From Candidatus Omnitrophota bacterium (GTDB lineage: Bacteria; Omnitrophota; Gorgyraeia; Gygaellales; Profunditerraquicolaceae), in contig JAGUYA010000118.1 of NCBI GenBank assembly GCA_020061545.1, positions 1 through 8,076 of the forward strand: a stretch of DNA of 8,076 bases, in the 5' to 3' direction. The notes under the pieces were generated by a model that saw only the letters and a program-made list of their open reading frames with translations, was not told the DNA's origin and ran no database searches. The position numbers and the translations under genes were made by a program. Positions 1-7,604 of this stretch are shown piece after piece. Position 1 is the stretch's first letter, and every line of letters begins with the position of its first letter.

Positions 1-31
1 CGGTGCTAAAGAATATTATTTTCCTCTTCAT
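1..31 (-). CDS. Start of an unidentified gene downstream of recA (partial)
   Basis: Reading the minus strand past the recA stop, an ATG at 31-29 opens a frame of ten codons (MKRKIIFFST) that runs off the window edge without a stop. A strong Shine-Dalgarno match (GAGGTGA, 37-43) sits 5 nt ahead of the ATG. The gap from the recA stop is 31 nt and shows no terminator hairpin, so the gene is probably co-transcribed with recA. Genes often found behind recA in bacteria include recX, but ten residues are not enough to assign any family and I give no function. The start rests on the ribosome binding site and operon-like spacing only. Confidence 0.5.
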   Translation of the reverse strand, partial: MKRKIIFFST

Positions 32-62
32 GAGAATCACCTCTCTGGGTTACTAACTATTA

Positions 63-1094
63 TTAACCTACGGAGATTTTTTCACGTATCTCTCTTTCTA
101 TCTCCTCCTGCAATTTGGGTTTTTCTTTCAATAACTTTATTGCCGCATCTCTTCCCTGGCTGAGTTTCTCATTTCCAAAAGAAAGCCAGGTTCCTGACTT
201 TTCGATAATACCTAAATTCACGGCTGCATCTACAATACTGGCTGTCTTAGCAATACCTTCGTCGTGCAGGATTTCAAATTCTGCCTCGCGAAAAGGTGGG
301 GCTACCTTATTTTTCACTACCCTGGCCCTTACCCTACCGCCAATAACGGTATCTGCAGATTTTATGGAACCAATCCTTCTTAAATCCAATCTTACTGAGG
401 AATAAAATTTTAGGGCCCGTCCTCCAGGAGTAGTTTCAGGACTTCCAAACATCACGCCGATTTTCTCTCTTATCTGATTGATAAAAATAACGCAGGTACG
501 CGACTTGCTTATGGCTGCGGTTAATTTCCGCAGTGCCTGTGACATCAGCCGTGCCTGTAAGCCCATGTGCGCATCGCCCATTTCACCTTCTATCTCTGCA
601 CGGGGGGTAAGCGCAGCTACCGAGTCAATAACCACCAAATCCACCGCGTTTGAACGCACCAGCGTCTCCGTAATTTCTAATGCCTGTTCTCCAGTGTCTG
701 GTTGAGAGATTAAAAGCTCATCTAAATTCACCCCTATTATTTTGGCATAGGTAGAATCAAAGGCGTGCTCGGCATCAATAAAGGCAGCGACCCCGCCTTT
801 TTTTTGAATCTCTTTTATCGCGCTTAACGTCACAGTGGTTTTACCAGATGCCTCAGGACCGAATACCTCAATAACCCTGCCTCGCGGCAAACCTCCCACG
901 CCCAAAGCCAAATCTAAGGTAAGCGCACCGGTGGGAATTACTTCCACATCAACCTTTATTTCACCTCCCAATTTCATAATTGAACCTTTCCCAAACTGTT
1001 TCTCTATTTGGGAAAGCGCAAGTTCCAATGCCTTCTGGCGGTCAGAGATATCTTTAGATAATTCTTTAGGCGGTGATTTTTTTTCTATAACCAT
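63..1094 (-). CDS. recA: Recombinase RecA
   Basis: RecA is the ATP-dependent strand-exchange protein of homologous recombination and, in most bacteria, the co-protease that triggers LexA cleavage. The 343-residue product has the usual family length. Seen in order, numbered from the chosen start: an N-terminal helix ([20 protein letters not shown]), Walker A GPEASGKT at 79-86, the Walker B strand ending in Asp157 (VDLVVIDS), loop L1 ([10 protein letters not shown], about 169-178), and loop L2 after [10 protein letters not shown] with the [14 protein letters not shown] stretch. The KNKVAPPF motif and the C-terminal domain (GTWLSFG) follow. The C-terminus ends in EKISVG without the acidic tail of enterobacterial RecA. 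An ATG four codons upstream (1104-1106) has no ribosome binding site, whereas the chosen ATG has GGAGG 5 nt ahead. There is no intein in its P-loop, unlike smc in the same window. The identity is certain; the start is very likely. Confidence 0.97.
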   Translation of the reverse strand: MVIEKKSPPKELSKDISDRQKALELALSQIEKQFGKGSIMKLGGEIKVDVEVIPTGALTLDLALGVGGLPRGRVIEVFGPEASGKTTVTLSAIKEIQKKGGVAAFIDAEHAFDSTYAKIIGVNLDELLISQPDTGEQALEITETLVRSNAVDLVVIDSVAALTPRAEIEGEMGDAHMGLQARLMSQALRKLTAAISKSRTCVIFINQIREKIGVMFGSPETTPGGRALKFYSSVRLDLRRIGSIKSADTVIGGRVRARVVKNKVAPPFREAEFEILHDEGIAKTASIVDAAVNLGIIEKSGTWLSFGNEKLSQGRDAAIKLLKEKPKLQEEIEREIREKISVG

Positions 1095-1099
1095 ATTAG

Positions 1100-1104
1100 C
1101 CTCC
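1100..1104 (-). promoter_or_regulatory. recA Shine-Dalgarno sequence (decides the start)
   Basis: GGAGG on the minus strand lies 5 nt before the ATG at 1094-1092. It falls inside the first codons of the longer possible frame starting at 1106, which itself has only an A/T-rich upstream sequence. This makes the downstream ATG the likelier start of recA. Confidence 0.8.
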
Positions 1105-1130
1105 ATTTTGTTTTTATAAATTAGGTAATA

Positions 1131-1159
1131 ATTATAACTTAACTCTCCCCCACTGTCAA
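1131..1159 (-). promoter_or_regulatory. Sigma-70 promoter of recA
   Basis: On the minus strand the -35 box TTGACA (1154-1159) and the -10 box TATAAT (1131-1136) both match the consensus exactly and are separated by 17 bases, the optimal spacing. Transcription should start near 1124, giving a leader of about 30 nt before the recA start. I found no clear SOS box (neither the CTGT-N8-ACAG nor the GAAC-N4-GTTC type) over or next to this promoter, so LexA control is not supported by what is visible here. Confidence 0.85.
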
Positions 1160-1318
1160 ATAAATATTCACCCCTTTTACCCCTCCTTCCTTTCTACTTA
1201 TAAATAGACGTCGCTAAGGATAAAATCTCACCAAAATATTTAGTTGCATTACTCACCGTGAAAAAACCGACTTGAGCGAGAAAATCGACAGGGGTATTAA
1301 AATCGTAGATTAGTTACC

Positions 1319-1347
1319 TTGACAATCAGCCTAAAATATGTTAAATT
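1319..1347 (+). promoter_or_regulatory. Possible promoter for the GGDEF gene
   Basis: The plus strand has a perfect -35 TTGACA (1319-1324) and, 17 bases on, TAAATT (1342-1347). TAAATT matches four of six -10 consensus positions and is preceded by a TG dinucleotide at 1339-1340, as in extended -10 promoters. Transcription would begin near 1354, just before the palindrome, so the whole palindrome would lie in the mRNA leader of the diguanylate cyclase gene. The weak -10 keeps confidence moderate. Confidence 0.5.
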
Positions 1348-1360
1348 TAGTGCAGCCTAA

Positions 1361-1512
1361 ATTTATGGAGCATAAGCGAACATAAGTTTATAGCTGAACT
1401 TATCCCCCACCACTTTCGTGTTTAGCTTACGTTATATTGAAAGTGGTGGGGGATTAATTCGCACAAATAACTTATGTCGAAGCAGATTAAAATAACTGCT
1501 CCATAAGTTATG
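1361..1512. repeat. Large imperfect palindrome made of two inverted repeat units
   Basis: The two halves are near-inverse copies of each other. The core is a perfect 16-bp inverted repeat, ATCCCCCACCACTTTC at 1402-1417 against its complement at 1439-1454, around a 21-base loop. The pairing continues outward with mismatches to 1396/1460. Farther out, each arm carries the same unit: TTATGGAGC, a spacer, then ACATAAGTT. The right arm has a longer spacer and forms its own 10-bp hairpin (1467-1476 with 1502-1511). The left arm forms a weaker one (1360-1367 with 1381-1388). A third copy of the unit lies at 7866-7907. The architecture resembles paired REP-type elements or a small non-autonomous foldback element; no transposase gene is present in the window. 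Confidence 0.85.
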
Positions 1513-1524
1513 TGTTCATTTATT

Positions 1525-2688
1525 ATGGAAGAACTCACCAAAATCAAACAGGAAGTTGAACGCGCTAAAATCGAACTGGCTATCCTCTACGAAATCTCTA
1601 ATGCCATGCGCACCACCCTTAAACTGGATGAGATTTTGTATATTATCCTCACGGGTGTCACGGCACATATGGGATTAGGATTTAATCGGGCGATACTTTT
1701 TCTGGTAAATGAAAGGGATGGCCTCATTGAAGGCAAGATGGCCATCGGACCAAAAAATGGCGAAGAAGCCAGTCGTATTTGGACACGGGTAGAACAGGAA
1801 CAGATGGACCTTGACGACTTAATCAATGCCTATAAAGTCTCCAAAGATGTAACTGAATCCGGCTTTAATCAACAAGTCAGGACCTTAAAGATTCCTATAA
1901 GAGAAAAAAATGGGGGGTTACTGGCTTTAGGCGTACTGGATGGCATGCCTTTACATTTAACCCGAGAGACTATCCAAAACTATAGCCTTGACCCCATTAT
2001 ACAGATACTCAAGACCAATGAATTAATTGTGGTTCCTTTAAAGGCAAAGGATAAAGTAAATGGCATAATCTTAGCAGATAATTTTATCACCAAGAAATCT
2101 ATTACCAAGGATGATATACGCATGCTCATTATGTTGGCAAACCAGGCAGGTCTGGCTATTGAAAATTCGCAACTTTACGAAAAAACAGTCATCCGCGCAC
2201 ATACCGATACCCTCACTGACCTCTATAACCACGGTCACTTTCACTATCTACTCCATACAGAATTAGACAAAGCAAAGGCAAACTCCAGCCCCGTGAGCCT
2301 GATTATGCTGGATATCGATAACTTTAAAATCTATAATGATACGCTGGGCCATCAAGCTGGAGACAGAATTTTAAAAACATTGGCCCTCTTATTAAAAAAT
2401 CAATCTCGTAAGATGGATTATGTCTGCCGTTACGGCGGAGAAGAATTTACGATTATATTGCCGCAGACAAATAAAAAAGAGGCATTTTTAATTGCCGAGC
2501 GTTTAAGGACGGATATCGAAAAACAGGCTTTTATTAATGAAGAAATCCTGCCTAATAAAAAATTGACTGCAAGTATAGGCCTGAGTTCTTTTTCTGAAGA
2601 TGGGTCCACGCCATCCGAATTAATCGCCCATTCTGACCGGGCACTCTACGAGGCAAAACACAAGGGTAAAAACAATACTTGTGGCTAG
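1525..2688 (+). CDS. GAF-GGDEF diguanylate cyclase
   Basis: A probable soluble, cytoplasmic diguanylate cyclase that makes c-di-GMP from two GTP. Numbered from the chosen start, it has a short N-terminal helix (EELTKIKQEVERAKIELAI), a GAF-like sensory region (about 18-215) and a C-terminal GGDEF domain (about 228-385). The active site is intact: metal-binding Asp263 (LDIDNFK), NDTLGHQAGD (271-280) and the signature GGEEF (304-308). The inhibitory I-site RKMD (295-298) sits exactly five residues before GGEEF, as in PleD, so product inhibition is expected. There are no membrane helices or signal peptide. The GAF ligand cannot be told. An ATG at 1510 would add five residues, but that stretch lies in the palindrome's outer arm and its homologous flank, so I prefer 1525; neither start has a Shine-Dalgarno sequence. 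The stop codon overlaps that of smc. Confidence 0.9.
   Translation: MEELTKIKQEVERAKIELAILYEISNAMRTTLKLDEILYIILTGVTAHMGLGFNRAILFLVNERDGLIEGKMAIGPKNGEEASRIWTRVEQEQMDLDDLINAYKVSKDVTESGFNQQVRTLKIPIREKNGGLLALGVLDGMPLHLTRETIQNYSLDPIIQILKTNELIVVPLKAKDKVNGIILADNFITKKSITKDDIRMLIMLANQAGLAIENSQLYEKTVIRAHTDTLTDLYNHGHFHYLLHTELDKAKANSSPVSLIMLDIDNFKIYNDTLGHQAGDRILKTLALLLKNQSRKMDYVCRYGGEEFTIILPQTNKKEAFLIAERLRTDIEKQAFINEEILPNKKLTASIGLSSFSEDGSTPSELIAHSDRALYEAKHKGKNNTCG
2655..2683 (-). terminator. Weak intrinsic-terminator-like hairpin after smc
   Basis: On the minus strand, just after the smc stop, CACAAG (2683-2678) can pair with CTTGTG (2664-2659) around a 13-base loop. The stem is followed directly by four T (2658-2655). 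It lies inside the last codons of the convergent GGDEF gene. The stem has only six pairs and the T run is short, so it is a weak candidate. Confidence 0.3.
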
Positions 2689-5600
2689 ACCGCACAAGCT
2701 TGCTCCGGTTCTTTATCCTTCGCCGTTCTCTTTCCTCCAAACTTAACTGAGACAATCTTAGAGATACCGGATTCTTCCATAGTAATCCCGTACATTACGT
2801 CGGCATTAACAATGGTTCTTTTGTTATGGGTAATCACAATAAATTGCGAATCCCTGGCAAATTCTTGCAGGATGCGGCTGAATCTATCCACATTCGCTTC
2901 ATCTAGGGCTGCATCTATTTCATCCAATACACAGAACGGCGAGGGCTTAACTTTAAATATGGCAAATATCAGCGCTATCGCTGAAAGCGCTTTTTCTCCG
3001 CCTGACAATAAAAGCACATTCTGCAGCTTTTTACCCGGCGGCCGACAGATAATTTCAATTCCTGATTCTAGCGGCTCCTGTTCATCGATTAAGAAAATCT
3101 GGGCGTCTCCGCCACTAAAGAGTAACCTGAAATAATTGCGGAATTCCTGGCGCACCTTTTCGAAGGTCTCTAAGAACATTTTTTTAGTAGTGCGGTTAAT
3201 CTTTAAAATTGCCTCATGCACTGATTCGCGGGCAGTAACCAGGTCATTTTGTTGCTGAGTTAAAAAATCATAGCGTTTCTTTAATTCATCGTATTCCTCG
3301 ATGGCCACGAGATTAACAAAGCCAGAGGCATCTAATTTTTCTTTTAACTTCTGTATCTCATTAGAAAGTATATTTTTGTCTATCTGCGCTGGGGCAGAAG
3401 AAGGAATATCTATATCTACCTTATAGGCCGCTAGGATTCTATCTTTTAGGCTGATAATTTTAAAGTCCACATCTTTATTCTGCATCTGTAGTTCGTATAA
3501 TTTATTCTTTAAGATATCCAGTTCCTTTCTATCCGACTCTACTTTTTGTGCGGCATTACTTACGTCTTTGGAAATCCCCTGATATTTCACTTCTGTTTCT
3601 TTTAAAATCTTATTCTGGTTTTGCACATCTAGGTGCGCCTGCTCAATCCTGGCTTCTAAATTTCTCATCTCCGAAGTCAAAAACTCTCGCTTATTATCGT
3701 TTTCTTGAATCTGCCTCTGTAGATTCGCCAGCGTCTCCTTATCCTGTTGATAGGTATCCTCTAAAATCTTTAAAGTAGCCTGGTCAGAATCTAAGCGCTT
3801 ACTCAAGGCCTCCAGTTCAGTTTTGGTCTGGGTAATCACGACCAACACCTCTTCTTTGAGGTGATTATTTAAATTAATATTGTTCTGCTCATTCAGAATA
3901 GAATCTTCGCATCCCTTTTGTTCTTTATCTAATGCCTGGGCTTGAGATTGAAGGCCGCTTAATTTTTCTTCCAATGTAGATAACTCTACCGATACATCAT
4001 TTAGTTCTATAACTATTATCTCTTCCTCTTCTTTTATCTTATGAAACTGTTCTAAGACTGCCTCTTGAGCAGTCCTTTTATTGGCTAAGGTTATTTCTTG
4101 ATGGCGCAGGGTTTCCTGGAGATTCTGGATAACCTGGTTTAATCCTTCTATGCGTGCCTGGTTTTCCTTTTTGCTGTTTCCCAAATCCTTTAAATCTTCC
4201 TCTAATTTCTCTAATTTTTGATTAATCCTTTCGGTATCTAAATCAATGGGCTTTGCTTCGCCAGCCAATTTAATTTTAGCGCCTTCCAGGGCTGGTTTAT
4301 CTGTTTGATTTAGGCGAGGATTATCCTTTATCTTTATCACCAAACCGGTTATTTTATCGTGAGGTTGTTTATCTAAATATACAATGGCATTCATGGATTC
4401 GCTGATATCTTCATATTTACTTTTTAATCTCTGTAAAAATTCCTTATGGGACTCCCAGGCCAATTTCTCTTTTTCTATTTTATCAATATCAACGTTTAGA
4501 TTATTAAAAGTGAGGTTCTCTTTTTGTAAATTATCTTTGGCATCGGATATTCTCAGGTTCAAGGCCGCAAAATCCTTTTCCAGACTCTTTAGTTCCGAGA
4601 GAAAATTATCTAAAGCCCCCTGGATTTTTGCCTTTTCTTCATTAATCTTGGCCTTTTCAATCTCCAGCCTCTTCTGGCGGGCTAAATAAATCTGCTGTTT
4701 GCTGGTTAAATCTGCAATCCCATTTTTTACGTGGCTTGAGTTGCTAGCCAGCTCTAAAATACTCTTTTTGGTCTGGGAGATATTTTCTAATGCAGTTTTA
4801 ATGGATGAGGCCAGGTTAGCAAGCTGGCTTTCTTTTTCTTTTAAGAGCAATTTCTTCTCTTCCGTATTTTTATTTATATTATTGCGCTCATCTTTTAAGT
4901 TATTTAATTTTTCTTCATCTAAAACGAGCCTGCTCTTCGTCTGTTTAATTTGTGCCTGGAGGTATTTCTGATTTGTATCTAACTCTGTAATTTTTTCTTG
5001 ATTAAAATTTATACGTTCTTTATTTGCTAAGATGAGGTTATCCAAATTTAATATCTGGTTCTTTATGGACATAATGCTCTCTTCCAGAGTTTTTAGTTCT
5101 TTAGCGCGGTTACTGTTTTTTGCATCATGTTCCTGAATTATATTTAAGAGCTTATCTTCTGCTGTTTGTAACTCCTTTAATTGATTTATAATATTGTTCT
5201 TTTGCGCTATTAATCCGCCTTTCTCAAAGAACGCTAAATCTGTTTCTTTTTCTTTTAGTTCCTCAAATATCTCTTTATATCTACGGGCTTTATTTGCCTG
5301 TCGCTCTAAAGAACCAATCTGGCGTTTTACTTCTTGTATGATATCATTGACCCTTAAGAGGTTCTGCCCTGTCTCTTCTAATTTCTTGAGCGCTTCTTTT
5401 TTCTGCACCTTATATTTGGTAATGCCTGCAGCTTCGTCAAACACTAAGCGCCTGTCTTCGGGCCGAGAACTTAAGACCTGGTCAATTTTCCCCTGTTCCA
5501 CCAAAGAATAGCTCTCCGCGCCAATACCAGTTCCCATCAGTAAATCCAGGATATCCTTGAGCCGAACTTGCGTTTTATTTAACTGGTATTCGCTTTCTCC

Positions 5601-7592
5601 TGACCTGAAGACCCTGCGAGTAATTATTACTTCGTGATGGTCAACATTAAAAAATTTCTGGTCATTATCGAGAGAGAGACTGACCTCTGCCATACTCAAG
5701 GGCTCTTTGCTATCTGTGCCATTAAAAATTACATCTTCCATTTGCGAACCGCGCAGCGACTTTACTGATTGTTCTCCTAAAACCCAACGTATGGCATCAA
5801 AGATATTGCTATTGTGCACTATAATATCTTGGGCAATGAAATTATGGGTACCTAAAATAGATAAATCATAGACCCATCTCTCTGAATAAACTTTTTTAAT
5901 GCTAACTATCTCATCCCAGTAAATATCTGAATCTGCTAATAATTTAAGATAATCGTAAATGGTCTTAGCTAATCCTATAACCCTGCCATGTTCAGCAATA
6001 ATACTTAATGTCTCAAGAAGCCCCTGTCGGCTGGGCAGACATCTGTTCTCATAATAGCTTACCAGCTTAGGAGAGATTTTCTTGAATCTCTTAACTTTAA
6101 TCCCGGACAATTTTATTAGGTTTTTAAGCAAAGAATTAACCTCTGGGATTAAATCTAAGTTTGGATTTGGCTTTAAATTTAATAATTTTATCTTTTCTAA
6201 TGCTTCGGATTTTTTGCCTACAAATTTTAGGCAATTAGCCAGTTTTTTTACATTATCAATCCCATAAACAAAAACTGAATAGTATGTGCTTTTTTTCTTG
6301 AGTTTTGTATTGGTGGCTGCCTTTTTGCATTCCCTAATAACTGAAGAAACGCCTAAATGTAACAATAAGCTACTTACCCCTTCTGCCAAAGATTTGGAAG
6401 CAGTTGAGTATTCAAAGTAATCACCGCTACCCCGCCTATCCACGGACACATAGGCATCTCCCTCAAATAAAGCGGATAAAAATCCTGTGATTACTTTCTG
6501 TTCGCTATTAAATATCAGGCTTGGCACAACTTTATCTTTAGATACGCTAGAAATATCAAAATCAAAAGCCTTATCCAGGAATTTACATAAGGCATGAGAA
6601 AAAATCAAAACATCCTGAGCGCATTTTTTATAATTAAATACTTTTGCCTCAACGCCAAATCCAGCGTAAGCACATGAAATAAAATCTTTAACTATCTCTT
6701 TATCTTCATTTACAAACCAAACCTGATTTTCTTTGGTTGTCCTGCCTTCAGAAACAAGATAACCTAAGAATCTTGCAATGGCAGTATTCATTTCGCGCGG
6801 CAAAATAATTTCACCCGAACTTCGCGATTTCAGCGACTTAACAAATTCGGGGATTTTATAGACCCCGGTATTTTCTAATATTTTAACAAAATGGGTTATA
6901 TTCATGGCCTGCCTATCCAACGCTGACTTTACTGCAACCCGGTTTACCTTTAACGCCCCAGACATATCAGCGTAAGCGGCATAATTCGCTTTTATATTAT
7001 TCAGAAAATCCGACAGCTCGGCAGAATAAAGAACATACATTAAATCTTCTTCTTTAAATTTCTTAAAGATTTCAAACAGTTCAATTTTTGCAGTAGCGCT
7101 TACAGACTTTAGAACGCGCGGTGTGATGATTCTTGCCCCTATTTTTAATTTCTCTGCCTTGAGGTCAATAATCTGACCATCCTTAACGGTAAAGAATGGA
7201 TGGTAGTGCGTTGTGATAACTGCTTTTCCTGACCTGGTTTTGATCTCTAAGAGATACTCAGGAGCCTCTCTTTTTATAAATGCGTGTATTGGCCGAGGTT
7301 CGATCTTAAGCGTTTCTGGATTTAAGGATAAAATACTTATGTTCTGCGGGTTTTCTAAAACCATAACCCCATCATCTAAGGGCTCAATCAAGGACGTATT
7401 TTTTAATACCGTTTCAACCAATTCTCCTATTTTAACCTTCGAGCCATCGCATAAAGTCACAAGTGAATCGTAATGAAGGCATTTTCCGCAACCATTTGGG
7501 CCAACCACGGCAGTAATTCCGGGTTCAAAGTTTAAGGTAGTTTTGTTTAAGAACGATTTGAAACCCACCAACTCCAATTTCTTAAAATACAT
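2685..7592 (-). CDS. smc: Chromosome segregation ATPase SMC, interrupted by an intein
   Basis: SMC forms the ATP-driven core of the bacterial condensin that organises and segregates chromosomes, normally with ScpA and ScpB, which are not in this window. The 1635-residue precursor contains: N-terminal ATPase half (1-37, MYFKKLELVGFKSF...GPNGCGK); intein (38-594); Walker A completion from Ser595; Q-loop Gln700 (VEQGKID); first coiled-coil arm (about 725-1060); a short linker where the hinge should be (about 1060-1120); second arm (about 1120-1460); C-terminal ATPase half with signature LSGGEKA (1529-1535), Walker B FCVLDE (Asp1557, Glu1558), D-loop ALDEANV and H-loop His1589 (ITHNK). All ATPase motifs are intact. 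After splicing it would be 1078 residues, about 100 short of a usual SMC, and the deficit falls at the hinge. The ATG has AAGGAG (7599-7604) 6 nt ahead. It follows the HTH gene on the same strand. Confidence 0.97.
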   Translation of the reverse strand: MYFKKLELVGFKSFLNKTTLNFEPGITAVVGPNGCGKCLHYDSLVTLCDGSKVKIGELVETVLKNTSLIEPLDDGVMVLENPQNISILSLNPETLKIEPRPIHAFIKREAPEYLLEIKTRSGKAVITTHYHPFFTVKDGQIIDLKAEKLKIGARIITPRVLKSVSATAKIELFEIFKKFKEEDLMYVLYSAELSDFLNNIKANYAAYADMSGALKVNRVAVKSALDRQAMNITHFVKILENTGVYKIPEFVKSLKSRSSGEIILPREMNTAIARFLGYLVSEGRTTKENQVWFVNEDKEIVKDFISCAYAGFGVEAKVFNYKKCAQDVLIFSHALCKFLDKAFDFDISSVSKDKVVPSLIFNSEQKVITGFLSALFEGDAYVSVDRRGSGDYFEYSTASKSLAEGVSSLLLHLGVSSVIRECKKAATNTKLKKKSTYYSVFVYGIDNVKKLANCLKFVGKKSEALEKIKLLNLKPNPNLDLIPEVNSLLKNLIKLSGIKVKRFKKISPKLVSYYENRCLPSRQGLLETLSIIAEHGRVIGLAKTIYDYLKLLADSDIYWDEIVSIKKVYSERWVYDLSILGTHNFIAQDIIVHNSNIFDAIRWVLGEQSVKSLRGSQMEDVIFNGTDSKEPLSMAEVSLSLDNDQKFFNVDHHEVIITRRVFRSGESEYQLNKTQVRLKDILDLLMGTGIGAESYSLVEQGKIDQVLSSRPEDRRLVFDEAAGITKYKVQKKEALKKLEETGQNLLRVNDIIQEVKRQIGSLERQANKARRYKEIFEELKEKETDLAFFEKGGLIAQKNNIINQLKELQTAEDKLLNIIQEHDAKNSNRAKELKTLEESIMSIKNQILNLDNLILANKERINFNQEKITELDTNQKYLQAQIKQTKSRLVLDEEKLNNLKDERNNINKNTEEKKLLLKEKESQLANLASSIKTALENISQTKKSILELASNSSHVKNGIADLTSKQQIYLARQKRLEIEKAKINEEKAKIQGALDNFLSELKSLEKDFAALNLRISDAKDNLQKENLTFNNLNVDIDKIEKEKLAWESHKEFLQRLKSKYEDISESMNAIVYLDKQPHDKITGLVIKIKDNPRLNQTDKPALEGAKIKLAGEAKPIDLDTERINQKLEKLEEDLKDLGNSKKENQARIEGLNQVIQNLQETLRHQEITLANKRTAQEAVLEQFHKIKEEEEIIVIELNDVSVELSTLEEKLSGLQSQAQALDKEQKGCEDSILNEQNNINLNNHLKEEVLVVITQTKTELEALSKRLDSDQATLKILEDTYQQDKETLANLQRQIQENDNKREFLTSEMRNLEARIEQAHLDVQNQNKILKETEVKYQGISKDVSNAAQKVESDRKELDILKNKLYELQMQNKDVDFKIISLKDRILAAYKVDIDIPSSAPAQIDKNILSNEIQKLKEKLDASGFVNLVAIEEYDELKKRYDFLTQQQNDLVTARESVHEAILKINRTTKKMFLETFEKVRQEFRNYFRLLFSGGDAQIFLIDEQEPLESGIEIICRPPGKKLQNVLLLSGGEKALSAIALIFAIFKVKPSPFCVLDEIDAALDEANVDRFSRILQEFARDSQFIVITHNKRTIVNADVMYGITMEESGISKIVSVKFGGKRTAKDKEPEQACAV
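5811..7481 (-). mobile_element. LAGLIDADG homing-endonuclease intein in the SMC P-loop
   Basis: This in-frame 557-residue insert (SMC precursor residues 38-594) is excised by protein splicing. Splicing residues are all present: Cys38 at the N-terminus (CLHYDSLVTLCDG, block A), block B ITTHYHPFFT with His131, block F VYDLSILGTHNFIAQ, and the C-terminal His593-Asn594, followed by Ser595 as +1 nucleophile. Splicing restores GPNGCGK-SN, an intact Walker A. Between the splicing blocks lie two dodecapeptide motifs, FLGYLVSEG (275-283) and FLSALFEGDA (371-380). The expected acidic residues Glu282 and Asp379 are kept, so the homing endonuclease may still be active. Residues 165-255 are an extra region, possibly DNA-binding. 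There are no frameshifts or stops. P-loops of ATPases are favourite intein sites. By eye, base composition is like the flanking smc sequence, so I see no compositional sign of recent arrival. Confidence 0.95.
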
Positions 7593-7598
7593 ATCTCT

Positions 7599-7604
7599 CT
7601 CCTT
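7599..7604 (-). promoter_or_regulatory. smc Shine-Dalgarno sequence
   Basis: AAGGAG on the minus strand lies 6 nt before the smc ATG (7592-7590), which fixes this start. Its first three bases are also the last three of a hairpin stem (7602-7611 with 7633-7642), so the site is half buried in potential RNA structure. Confidence 0.8.

Larger units (their letters stand above)
1107..1524. other. Intergenic region between divergent recA and the GGDEF gene
   Basis: About 430 bases without a convincing protein gene. From left to right it holds the recA leader and promoter (to 1159), a pyrimidine-rich stretch on the plus strand (about 1160-1197), an AT-rich segment with no recognisable feature (1200-1318), a possible plus-strand promoter (1319-1347) and a long imperfect palindrome (1361-1512). 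I see no tRNA, no riboswitch consensus (in particular no c-di-GMP-I riboswitch core), and no reading frame over about 25 codons with good signals. Confidence 0.8.

Noticed and set aside
115..1119. Plus-strand frames opposite recA
   Set aside because: Antisense shadows of a highly conserved gene; no ribosome binding sites or family resemblance.
1143..1190. Short minus-strand frame starting with GTG behind a GGAGG-like purine run ([10 protein letters not shown])
   Set aside because: Only ten codons from the GTG, and it overlaps the -35 box of the recA promoter; no evidence that it is translated.
1200..1350. c-di-GMP riboswitch ahead of the GGDEF gene
   Set aside because: I looked for the conserved core of the class I riboswitch and found none; the hairpin in the leader is a simple inverted repeat.
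1377..1390. CGAACATAAGTTTA resembles a Gram-positive type SOS box
   Set aside because: It misses two consensus positions, lies over 200 bases upstream of the recA promoter, and is explained as part of the repeat unit ACATAAGTT found three times in the window.
2812..5511. Several plus-strand frames of 75-107 codons opposite smc
   Set aside because: They are antisense shadows of the SMC coiled-coil and ATPase sequence, rich in Ser, Phe and Leu as expected from the complement of Lys/Glu-rich codons, with no credible start signals or domains.
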